Assembly (NCBI RefSeq): GCF_000517545.1
Contig: NZ_BAIV01000037.1
Location: 1-53,336 of the forward strand
From: Bacteroides reticulotermitis JCM 10512
Lineage (GTDB): Bacteria; Bacteroidota; Bacteroidia; Bacteroidales; Bacteroidaceae
Direction of reading: 5' to 3'
Length of the DNA: 53,336 nucleotides
Within the stretch, counting starts at the first letter, position 1; every line of letters starts with the position of its first letter. A model generated the notes under the pieces. The model did no database searches, was not told the origin of the DNA, and was given only the letters and a program-made list of their open reading frames with translations. The position numbers and the translations under genes were made by a program. Shown here one piece after another: positions 46,098-53,336 of the stretch.

Positions 46098-46129
46098 TTT
46101 GGCAATTCTAAAGCCAATGACTATCTTTG
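46098..46129 (+). promoter_or_regulatory. promoter with operator for the defence-like operon
   Basis: -33 TTTG at 46098-46101 and -7 TATCTTTG at 46122-46129, spaced by 20 bases: a near-ideal Bacteroides promoter. Inside the spacer is TTGGC-N9-GCCAA (46099-46103, 46113-46117), an operator-like palindrome that a bound repressor would use to block the polymerase. The likely binder is the XRE protein encoded first in the operon. Confidence 0.65.
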
Positions 46130-46169
46130 TCGTAATACGGATATTTATAATCATATTACATAAAATAGT

Positions 46170-46388
46170 ATGCATAAAAAGGAACTCAACCGTTTAAGAG
46201 TTGTACTTGCAGAGCAAAAAGTTACTAATAAATGGCTTGCAGAACAAATAGGTAAAAGTCAAACAACAATATCTAGATGGAGTAAAAATGAAATGCAGCC
46301 ATCCATTGAGACATTGAACTATATTGCTTCAGTGCTTAAAATAGATATAAGAGATTTACTAAATCCAACATTGAAAAAATATGAATAA
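46170..46388 (+). CDS. XRE-family HTH repressor, first gene of the defence-like operon
   Basis: 72 aa Cro/C1-type DNA-binding protein: LRVVLAEQKVTNKWLAEQIG, then KSQTTISRWSKNEMQPSIE and ASVLKIDIRDLL, a complete HTH_3. No other domain. It overlaps the next gene by 8 bases, so control protein and effectors are translated together. It probably autoregulates at the palindrome in its promoter. Confidence 0.88.
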   Translation: MHKKELNRLRVVLAEQKVTNKWLAEQIGKSQTTISRWSKNEMQPSIETLNYIASVLKIDIRDLLNPTLKKYE

Positions 46389-47687
46389 TATTGATTATTC
46401 TATTATAAATGCTTTCGATGGAGTACTTGAAAGTTTAACCGATGGAGAAAAATATCATCTGCTACCTCCACGTGGTCCAAGAGAAGATGTTGCAGTCTTG
46501 TCAGAAGAAGAACTTAAGGCAAAACGTTTGAATGAAAACGGTGAATCTTTGGCTATTGATAATAATTACGACCCTATAAATTTTAAAAATATAAATATTG
46601 ATATTGAGGATAGTATGCTGCCAAAAGAAATAATATGTCCTGAGGCAGTTGAACTAGACGGAATTAACATTTGTGGAATAAATGGTTCTAATCAAAAAAT
46701 TGAAAAGAACTCATTTTTTCTAATTTTAGCTAGAGCCTCCATTGTTAATTTTAAATACTCAAAGGGAGTTGAACCACCATATTTCTATAGAAAGCACAAA
46801 GATGCAACAGCGGTTACATGGGTAGATGGTAATATCTTTACCGAAGAAATTAGCTTATATACAAATAGGCAACTAACCCGAGAGAAAAATAACGATGGAG
46901 TTTCTATCTATCCTGCATTAAAAGCACAGACGGCAAACAATAATCCATTCTTAGTAAGATATGATCATAATAAAAGTGACAAAAGCCCCTCATCACATGC
47001 ATTGGTTGGGCAGTCAAATTCCAACAAGCATTAGAGTTACTATGCTTGAATGAAATTGAAACTAAAGAAGGGAGAACTATATGCATTAAAAATGGTCCTA
47101 TTTTTTCTACAAGTAGTTCAATAAAAGACATAGCAGATGGATTAAGACCTATTATAACATGGAATAATCAAACATTAATATGTGTTTCTTCAAAAATAAA
47201 TGATTCAAAGCTGTTTGTTGAGTCTCTTTGTCGTTTTCCTGATTTACGCAATATTTATTTCCCCGGAGATGAAATAACACAAGATACAATTCTTTCTATT
47301 GGTACGGACTCTCTTTTACTACAAAGGATATTGAAGCCAGGGCACAGAACCCCTTTAATTAAAGCGGTTCCAATGAATAGGCAAAAAGCGTGTAGTGAAA
47401 CAATACGTGCTTTAGACAAAGATATTACCCCTCTTCATTGTGTTTATAGAGGCAGGATAAACCCACAATCATTTATCCGTATGGAAATACCTTTTTTTAT
47501 GTGGGAACAGAATAGAGAACAAGTAGAGGAAGCCATTAAAATCGTTGCTTGGCAACATGAATTAAATGGAAATACTCCATTTATACAAACTGTTGCAGAT
47601 GAGCTTTCACAACTGACTTATGAGAAAGATTTGTTAGAAAAGCAAACTCTTGCAATGTTAAATTCAAAAAAACTTTCATTAGCATAA
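46381..47687 (+). CDS. NurA-like protein with Asn at both catalytic Asp positions, apparent frameshift
   Basis: NurA is a 5'-3' nuclease working with HerA in DNA end processing, and NurA/HerA pairs also occur in defence islands. Reading from 46381, then in the -1 frame from about 47006 (one base missing near GGT|TGGGC), gives about 435 aa. NurA-like features: GINGSNQKIEKNSFFLILAR (motif I, usual form iDGS), WAVKFQQALELLCLNEIE, TICIKNGPIFSTSS (usual form lDGp), CVSSKINDSK and YRGRINPQSFIRMEIPFFMW. At both Asp sites Asn is found (about residues 101 and 238). Fold assignment rests on this pattern and the HerA neighbour. A true two-gene split cannot be excluded. Confidence 0.75.
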
Positions 47688-47699
47688 AAATAAAGTAAT

Positions 47700-49481
47700 A
47701 TGGAACTAGAACAAAAATATAGTGCGAGACCTTATCATGATCTCAATTCACCATTTAGTGTTGATGAACGTGGAGCTTTTGCGGAATATATTATTCACGA
47801 TCCAAACAAAATGCCATCTTTAGCATTAGGAGCCACCATTGTAATTAAAGATAAAAGAGAGAATTCTGATGTCTGGATTGCAGGAAGAATTGTAGGTTTG
47901 AAATCTATCTCTCCATTTAATCCACAAAGACAAAGCCTATTATATCATTCAGATGAGACATATAATCCTAATTCCCCAATTGATCTATTGAATGGGCCAC
48001 ATACCCATCAGCCCATGATTATTAGGGTTGAATTAACAAGAGAAATGATAAATAAAGAAGATGGATCTAATGATTTTATTTCATCTGCAATTCAACGCCC
48101 ACCTTCTGCAGCAAGTAGACTTATCTTTCCTAATGTCACTGCAGTTACAGGAGATACCTCGCCTTCTCTTGAACAGATATTAGATATAAAACAAAACGGT
48201 CTTGAATTAGGAATGGTTGGTTTTGGCAATTCTCCATATGAATCTAATAATAAGTTTTTAACATATAGGTGGGATATTGATAATCTTGATAATAAACATA
48301 TATTTATAGTTGGGGAAAGTGGTTCAGGGAAAACAGTATTACTGAAGAACTTGGCATTTCAAATTCGTAAACACGACAAAAATAATAGAGTTATTTTAAC
48401 TGATGTGCAAGGTGATATTTCTCAATTATTATTGTGGGATATGGATAATATTCTAAAACCACGGTTAGCTTGGCAAAGAAAAGTCTATGAAATGTTTGAA
48501 AATAGCAAATCTATCAATTATGCAAAAGAATATTTGGCTCCATTTCAATTAGTAATCCCGAAAATTAGAATTGAAGATCAAGATACAGATATTGTTGCAC
48601 TGAAAAAATTGGCTAATAAACAAGGAGTAAGTGTTCAAGAAATTAGTTTACGGCTTCATGATCTAAACGCACCTTCTGATGTCGAATATCTATATAGAAT
48701 ATCTTCACCGCAAGTTGCAGGATTGCTTGATGACATTGCGGAAGATTTACGTAATAGGGGAGAAAAAATAACTATTGAACGATTAGACTTAGCATTGAAT
48801 AGATTGTTATCTCGTAATACTGGGGCTACAATTACATTAACTACAAATGGATTAGCTTATTATCGAAGCACTTTTGAAGCAGCAAGAAGAGCTCTATTCA
48901 ATCTAAAGTACTATTTTGACAAAGACCAAGAGTCTCTAAAAACAGAACAGAATCCTTTTGATATTTTTAAAGCTGAAGGTACAACTATTTTATATTTAGA
49001 TCATCTGAATTTAGACGAAAGACTAATGTGGGAAATGCAGTTAGTAAAATGGCTTTATGAGAAAAAGAAAGAAATGAGTAATACTTATGTCTTTTTTGAC
49101 GAGGCTCATCAAATCATTCCTAGTTCTGAAAAAAACAGTTTTGGATCGCCAGGCGTTTTTGAACGTCTTCGCTCCAACTTTGAAAAGTTAGCAAGGGAAG
49201 GTCGTAAGTTTAGAATTAATTTAATATTGAGCACGCAAAATCCTAAAGACTTGCATGAAATTGTACCAGAACAATGTCCTACAAGAATTGTAATGAAAAT
49301 CAATCCTAAAAATGCTAAATATGCATATTTAGATGATGGATTAGAATACATTGCAAATAGTTTTGGCCAAGGACAATTTTGGATTCAAAGTCCTTTTAAT
49401 GGAACTCCAGATTGGGTAAGGTACATAGCGTTGCCCCCCCTCTACCGCATGAGCCAATGGAGTCTTTTAGAAAAAACTTAG
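47700..49481 (+). CDS. herA: HerA-family hexameric DNA-translocase ATPase
   Basis: 593 aa. The N-terminal HAS-barrel (GAFAEYIIHDPNKMPSLALG) binds the nuclease partner in known pairs. The RecA-like ATPase has Walker A VGESGSGKTVLLKNL (K211) and Walker B TYVFFDEAHQIIPS (D467-E468), then NLILSTQNPKDLHEIVPEQC. HerA hexamers pump DNA through a NurA dimer. It lies 12 bases after the NurA-like gene. A run of seven C (49434-49440) lies about 15 codons before the stop and could slip. Confidence 0.93.
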   Translation: MELEQKYSARPYHDLNSPFSVDERGAFAEYIIHDPNKMPSLALGATIVIKDKRENSDVWIAGRIVGLKSISPFNPQRQSLLYHSDETYNPNSPIDLLNGPHTHQPMIIRVELTREMINKEDGSNDFISSAIQRPPSAASRLIFPNVTAVTGDTSPSLEQILDIKQNGLELGMVGFGNSPYESNNKFLTYRWDIDNLDNKHIFIVGESGSGKTVLLKNLAFQIRKHDKNNRVILTDVQGDISQLLLWDMDNILKPRLAWQRKVYEMFENSKSINYAKEYLAPFQLVIPKIRIEDQDTDIVALKKLANKQGVSVQEISLRLHDLNAPSDVEYLYRISSPQVAGLLDDIAEDLRNRGEKITIERLDLALNRLLSRNTGATITLTTNGLAYYRSTFEAARRALFNLKYYFDKDQESLKTEQNPFDIFKAEGTTILYLDHLNLDERLMWEMQLVKWLYEKKKEMSNTYVFFDEAHQIIPSSEKNSFGSPGVFERLRSNFEKLAREGRKFRINLILSTQNPKDLHEIVPEQCPTRIVMKINPKNAKYAYLDDGLEYIANSFGQGQFWIQSPFNGTPDWVRYIALPPLYRMSQWSLLEKT

Positions 49482-49509
49482 AAAATAAAATCAACGAAAG
49501 GTAAGACTA

Positions 49510-50403
49510 GTGTTAGAACGAAGAAAAGCATATAATACTCCTATAGATTGGAGTATAGAGGAAGAAAAGTCTCTTTTAGAATTTCTTGAAGAGCACTCTT
49601 TTGATTCTAAAAAATTAAAGGAAATATTTCCTTTAAGAACATTACCTAGCATCCGTAGTAAAGTAAGAAAACTACGGATTAAATATGATCTATTTGGTGC
49701 TAGCTATAGAGATGAAAAAGAGTTATTTACAACGGAGATTGCCAAAGAGATTCGTCCCAAAATTGTATTTGATGCCTATGCAGGAGCAGGTCATCAAACA
49801 TTCAAGTGGATAGAATATGCCGATATTATATATGCTTCTGAAAAAATGAAATGGAAACTAATTCAATTTGAAAATTTAGCAAAGCATAATCAATTTAAAA
49901 AGAGAAAATATTCCGACAATCTATATGTATTCAGAAAGAACAATAAGAAAATATACTTATATCTTGGAGATGCATTAGACGTCGCAGCTGAATTGAAAGT
50001 TAAAAAGATAAAGGTTGATTTAATAGATCTTGATACATGTGGATCAACTTTACCTCTTTTACCAACTTTATTACTTTTAACAAGCCCCAGCCATTTGGTA
50101 ATTACTCATGGAGAATTTCACTCTATGAGATTTAAAAGGGAGGATGTGTTAAGGCGATTATTTGTTCATAAAGACATTTCTAATAATCCTTTGCCTATAG
50201 GAGTTGATGAAATGAGTTGTGAGTTAGATAAAGCAGTCAAAGTTGCAGCCCTGCGTGCTCACAACGAAACGACAGATTCTTTTTGGCTCGATCTAAAAAA
50301 AGAGGTATGGCTTGGAAGCCGCTTTCATGGTATGCTAAGACGCTATTACAAAGTAAACAGACCTACAGCAACATCTGATTGTATTAATGAAATATCAAAC
50401 TAA
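49510..50403 (+). CDS. Trm1-like Rossmann methyltransferase with N-terminal SANT-like region
   Basis: 297 aa from GTG 49510. Residues ~10-60 resemble a SANT/Myb-like DNA-binding repeat (IDWSIEEEKSLLEFLEEHS, LPSIRSKVRKLRIKYDL). The methyltransferase core has a SAM-binding loop VFDAYAGAGHQTFKW (D88-G94), an ASEKMKWKLIQFENLAKHN second strand, LYLGDALDV, and VDLIDLDTCGSTLPLLPTLL (D173-S179). The last resembles the DLDPfGSp motif of Trm1 tRNA guanine-N2 methyltransferases, with P-F/Y replaced by T-C. Target may be tRNA, other RNA, DNA or a signal molecule; not decided. It is 28 bases after herA. Confidence 0.6.
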   Translation: MLERRKAYNTPIDWSIEEEKSLLEFLEEHSFDSKKLKEIFPLRTLPSIRSKVRKLRIKYDLFGASYRDEKELFTTEIAKEIRPKIVFDAYAGAGHQTFKWIEYADIIYASEKMKWKLIQFENLAKHNQFKKRKYSDNLYVFRKNNKKIYLYLGDALDVAAELKVKKIKVDLIDLDTCGSTLPLLPTLLLLTSPSHLVITHGEFHSMRFKREDVLRRLFVHKDISNNPLPIGVDEMSCELDKAVKVAALRAHNETTDSFWLDLKKEVWLGSRFHGMLRRYYKVNRPTATSDCINEISN

Positions 50404-50414
50404 AAAAAATAATT

Positions 50415-51953
50415 ATGGCTTTACCAATAAATATAAGTGACTTAATCAATTCTCACACAGTAGAATCTGTACGGATTGAGTTTAAGAAAGGTTGGAATCC
50501 AGAGGAGATTATCCATTCTTTGTGTGCTTTCGCTAATGATATTAATGAATATGGAAGCGGCTATATAATAGTTGGTATCGAAGAAAAGGATGGTAGTCCA
50601 ATACTGCCTCCTTTGGGTTTATTGCAAGAACAGATAGATTCAATTCAAAAGAAGTTCATAGAACTTTGTAATCTATTACGTCCAAAGCTATTTCCCATTA
50701 TAGAGCCTGTAGAGTTTATGGGTAAATTCATAGTGGTAATTTGGATTACTACGGGAGAAGAAAGACCTTATTCTGCACCAATAACATTTGGTAAAAACAC
50801 CCAATATAAAATGTATGTCAGACAAGGTTCAACAACAATTCCTACGACTCCATTATTAGAAAATAGGCTAAGAGAATTATCTGCCTATCGGCACTTTGAT
50901 GATAGAATTAATACAAAAGCCAATATTGATGATTTTGATTTGGGATTAATCCAAGCCTACTTGCAAGAAATCAAAAGCAACCTATATAGTGAGACCTTAA
51001 AACTCTCGTTATCAGAAATTGCTCTAAAAATGCAAATTGCAAGGAAGTATGGAGAAAATATATATCCTTTAAATGTAGGGCTGTTACTCTTTTGCAAAGA
51101 ACCGCACGAATTCTTTGAAGGATGTAAAACCAATTTGGTTGAATTTGAAGATGAGTCAGGTACTAAATATTCAGAAAAAACTTTTATTGGTCCTATTCAT
51201 GTGCAAATTAGAGAAATAATGAGTTATTTAAATAGTAATATTATAAAACAATTCACTTATAAATCTTCTACAAAGTCAGAAATTGATAAATTCTTTAATT
51301 ATCCATATCAAGCATTAGAAGAATTAGTTGTCAATTCTCTATATCATCGTTGTTATGAGAATCCTACTCCAAACGAAATAAGGATATATAAATCATTTAA
51401 AAAAGGCGTTACTAATGCAGCAGAGATTGATGATTCAAGAAGAATTGAGATACTAAGTTATCCAGGTCCATTACCTCCCATTGATGAAAAAGCATTAATT
51501 CAACTCAAAATTACAGCAAGAAATTATAGAAATATAAAATTAGGAGACTGGCTTAAAAACTTGCGACTTGCAGAGAAGTATGCAACGGGAATACCTACTA
51601 TAGTTAATGCTTTAGCTTCTAATGGTTCTCCAATTCCTGTATTATCTACTGATGAGGCTAGGTCATTCTTCCTTGCTGTTATTCGTATAAATGAAAATAC
51701 ACCAATAGAAGTGGATGAAGATATTTTAGAAATAGAGAGAATACCCTTGTCAAATATACAACAAGAAATTTTAGAAAAACTTTTAAATGAACCATCTGTC
51801 GAAGATGAGATTATTAAAGAACTAACAGATGAAGTTAAAAAGGATATTGAATATCTCCTTGATAAAAAACTAATATCTTCAAAAAAAATGGGTGATATTG
51901 TTCTTTATCATATAACATCATCAGGGGTGGAATCATTAAAACAATCATTCTAA
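50415..51953 (+). CDS. AlbA_2 / ATP-binding domain protein (COG2865)
   Basis: 512 aa. The N-terminal Schlafen AlbA_2 domain (about residues 16-130: VESVRIEFKKGWNPEEIIHS, then GSGYIIVGIEE) can be nuclease-like or nucleic-acid-binding. The C-terminal HATPase_c_4-type domain follows (FFNYPYQALEELVVNSLYHR, RRIEILSYPGPLPPI, LRLAEKYATGIPTIVNAL). A short winged-helix tail ends the protein. Such proteins act as regulators, and relatives occur in defence islands, where they may sense nucleotides or DNA. It lies 11 bases after the methyltransferase and 4 before Shedu. Confidence 0.85.
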   Translation: MALPINISDLINSHTVESVRIEFKKGWNPEEIIHSLCAFANDINEYGSGYIIVGIEEKDGSPILPPLGLLQEQIDSIQKKFIELCNLLRPKLFPIIEPVEFMGKFIVVIWITTGEERPYSAPITFGKNTQYKMYVRQGSTTIPTTPLLENRLRELSAYRHFDDRINTKANIDDFDLGLIQAYLQEIKSNLYSETLKLSLSEIALKMQIARKYGENIYPLNVGLLLFCKEPHEFFEGCKTNLVEFEDESGTKYSEKTFIGPIHVQIREIMSYLNSNIIKQFTYKSSTKSEIDKFFNYPYQALEELVVNSLYHRCYENPTPNEIRIYKSFKKGVTNAAEIDDSRRIEILSYPGPLPPIDEKALIQLKITARNYRNIKLGDWLKNLRLAEKYATGIPTIVNALASNGSPIPVLSTDEARSFFLAVIRINENTPIEVDEDILEIERIPLSNIQQEILEKLLNEPSVEDEIIKELTDEVKKDIEYLLDKKLISSKKMGDIVLYHITSSGVESLKQSF

Positions 51954-51957
51954 ATAT

Positions 51958-52764
51958 ATGCTCCAAATTAATAAAAAATATAATTGGTTTAGTTTAGAAA
52001 CAGAGAATTCCACAATTATGTCTGCATTAGTGGAGCGTTGGAAGAATACGCTAGATTCAAATTTGAAAGAGTCGGTTTTTCATCAATTTATCCACGACCA
52101 TGCAGGTTTTTTTTTCGGAAATGATAATTGTTACTTAACTATTTCAAAATTGAAGCTCGGTTGTGATTATGAGACTGATTTTGTGAATGTTATAGATCAG
52201 CGAAGTAATGGAATTATATACGAACTAATTGAAATAGAAAAACCTAATAGCAAACTATTTACAACAAGTGGTGTGCCTGCAAAGGATTTAAGTAGCGCAA
52301 TGCAACAAATTAGAGATTGGAAAAGATTCTTGATTGAAAATAAGGCATGGTTTAAAAAGTATCTTCCATCCCAGACAACACGTGTAATCAATAATTCAGG
52401 AGTGATATTTACAATTATTATTGGAAGACGTTCAGAAAATGCTTTAGAAATAGAAAAACGCAATCAAATAGCTAATGAATTAAGGATTAACATCCGCTCA
52501 TTTGATTATCTTACTGATCTTCTTGAACGTAGGAGGTTTTTTAATGATGCATGCTTAGATGTAAATAGCGAACTGTGGTTAGAGAATCAGATCGAAAATC
52601 CTTTTTACAAAGCAATTAATGATTCTAAGTGGAGAAAATTTTGTTCAACTAAATTCAATTGGACTCATTTTTATAAAAACAACTGTGAAGAAATTATTAA
52701 GATTCGTGATTATAACGATTTGATACATGATTTCCTCAATAGTTCAATATCTGTGGAAAAATAA
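51958..52764 (+). CDS. sduA: Shedu-type (DUF4263) nuclease
   Basis: 268 aa. The C-terminal PD-(D/E)XK-like DUF4263 domain: CDYETDFVNV, then ELIEIEKPNSKLFTTSGVPA (E92-I-E-K95) and SAMQQIRDWKRFLIENK. The EIEKP-form with PLF/KLF-T-x-x-G after it is characteristic of SduA. Shedu proteins are anti-phage nucleases that normally act as single genes, with a sensor fused at the N-terminus; here the N-terminal part is short (~60 residues) and recognition may be supplied by the operon partners. Confidence 0.85.
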   Translation: MLQINKKYNWFSLETENSTIMSALVERWKNTLDSNLKESVFHQFIHDHAGFFFGNDNCYLTISKLKLGCDYETDFVNVIDQRSNGIIYELIEIEKPNSKLFTTSGVPAKDLSSAMQQIRDWKRFLIENKAWFKKYLPSQTTRVINNSGVIFTIIIGRRSENALEIEKRNQIANELRINIRSFDYLTDLLERRRFFNDACLDVNSELWLENQIENPFYKAINDSKWRKFCSTKFNWTHFYKNNCEEIIKIRDYNDLIHDFLNSSISVEK

Positions 52765-52855
52765 AATAGATAAAGACAGAAGCACATATTGTTTTGTTAG
52801 CAATTATAGTAAAAGAAAAGTCCTGTATGATTTTACAAAATTATAAAAAAACTAT

Positions 52856-53055
52856 TATCTTTGCCGCAGTATTCTCCATGAGCAAACTACAGCAAAAGCA
52901 CGTAGCAAATTAGTGGGATAATTCATGGGATATGCTTGAAGCTAAAAATATAAAGTTTTAAATATCAGCGTGGTAACTTCGACAGGAGAATCCCAGGCGG
53001 ATCACTAAAGTTACTAGAAAGTCCTGGAAACAGGGCTTTTGTCTTTTTATATGCT
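52856..53055 (+). pseudogene. degraded copy of the tRNA-Lys locus (right bracketing repeat)
   Basis: -7 box TATCTTTG (52856-52863), a body with no tRNA fold, then CCCAGGCGGATCAC (52992-53005) identical to the tRNA-Lys 3' end, and the terminator's right arm with T-run (53031-53055, 25 bases identical to 35048-35072). The left terminator arm has changed but still pairs: AAAGTCCTG with CAGGGCTTT around GAAA. It looks like an attR left by integration at the tRNA. Confidence 0.7.
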
Positions 53056-53176
53056 ATTCAATCCTCCTCCACACATTAGTTGAAATAGCTTTAGCTGACT
53101 AGAGAAATCAAAATAGAGATTATGCACTGAAAATGTTAAAGCTTGCCACTTTTTACTTACTACTAAGTAAATTGCA

Positions 53177-53184
53177 TATATTTG
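53177..53184 (+). promoter_or_regulatory. -7 box of the TetR-like gene
   Basis: TATATTTG matches TAnnTTTG and ends 4 bases before the ATG at 53189, so the message would be leaderless or nearly so. Confidence 0.5.
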
Positions 53185-53188
53185 CGGC

Positions 53189-53336
53189 ATGAATGATACA
53201 AGGAGTGAAATAATACGTATGGCAGACGAGCTAATAAAGACTATTGGTTACAATGCTTTTAGTTATGCTGATATATCCAAACAGCTTAACATAAAAAATG
53301 CTGCTATACATTATTACTTTCCTACTAAATCAGATT
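53189..53336 (+). CDS. TetR-family regulator, N-terminal part, cut by window edge
   Basis: 49 codons: NDTRSEIIRMADELIKTIGY, then FSYADISKQLNIKNAAIHYY and FPTKSD, a complete TetR HTH. The ligand domain lies beyond the window. It is chromosomal flank or a neighbouring gene outside the island. Confidence 0.85.
   Translation, partial: MNDTRSEIIRMADELIKTIGYNAFSYADISKQLNIKNAAIHYYFPTKSD

Noticed and set aside
52863..53005. A second tRNA-Lys gene
   Set aside because: Only the 3' 14 bases and terminator match; no anticodon loop, D-arm or acceptor pairing can be made from the upstream part.
1..53336. CRISPR array or DGR
   Set aside because: No regularly spaced repeats, no cas genes, no reverse transcriptase and no template/variable repeat pair were seen.

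Overview
The window reads as Bacteroides (order Bacteroidales) DNA. Pointers are a CTnDOT-type tra operon, a SusC/SusD pair, Bacteroidetes-style tyrosine recombinases, a Bacteroides-type tdk, and many promoters with the Bacteroides -7 motif TAnnTTTG. Four blocks of different base composition are stitched together. No rRNA or CRISPR array was seen, and one intact tRNA (Lys, TTT) is present.

(1) 1-~17990: GC-rich right part of an integrative conjugative element (ICE). It holds traE (end), F, G, a small ORF, a DUF3876 gene, I, J, K, L, M, N, O, a Dam-like methyltransferase, traQ (DUF3872), an M23 peptidase and a PH-domain protein. These are followed by small minus-strand accessory genes, two excisionase-like HTH genes, a RhuM-like gene and two tandem integrases. 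(2) ~17992-22514: a ~4.5 kb mobilisable element (integrase, oriT-like hairpins, MobV relaxase, two GNAT acetyltransferases). It sits inside the first codons of the ICE integrase; joining its two AGGTAGA ends restores that integrase exactly. (3) 22.8-35 kb: chromosome. It holds an integrase remnant, a 5'-truncated susC with susD and a lipoprotein gene, marC, a YjjG-like HAD phosphatase, a coiled-coil lipoprotein, rsmI, tdk, an AI-2E-family permease and tRNA-Lys. (4) 35-53 kb: a segment bracketed by the tRNA-Lys 3' end plus terminator and by a degraded copy of the same sequence. Its left half carries LuxR, TIGR04076, nucleotidyltransferase, HelD, AraC, DinB, MATE and Vat-like acetyltransferase genes. 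Its right half is an AT-rich mobilisable module (RteC-like, HTH, oriT-like hairpins, MobB-like, DUF5712 relaxase) followed by a defence-like operon.

The most interesting locus is the operon at 46122-52764: XRE repressor, NurA-like protein, HerA ATPase, Trm1-like methyltransferase with an N-terminal SANT-like region, AlbA_2/ATP-binding protein, and Shedu (DUF4263) nuclease. All genes run on one strand with overlaps or short gaps, behind one promoter with a palindromic operator. I do not know a named system of this composition. The NurA-like protein has Asn where both recognisable catalytic Asp residues of NurA are expected, so the nuclease role may have moved to Shedu.

A caution runs through the window: at least twelve genes, including housekeeping rsmI (twice) and the permease, carry single-base deletions that split otherwise well-conserved proteins. 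Several sit at GC(C)TA or (G)GGCTTC. This looks more like systematic consensus error than gene decay, so features are annotated across those shifts.
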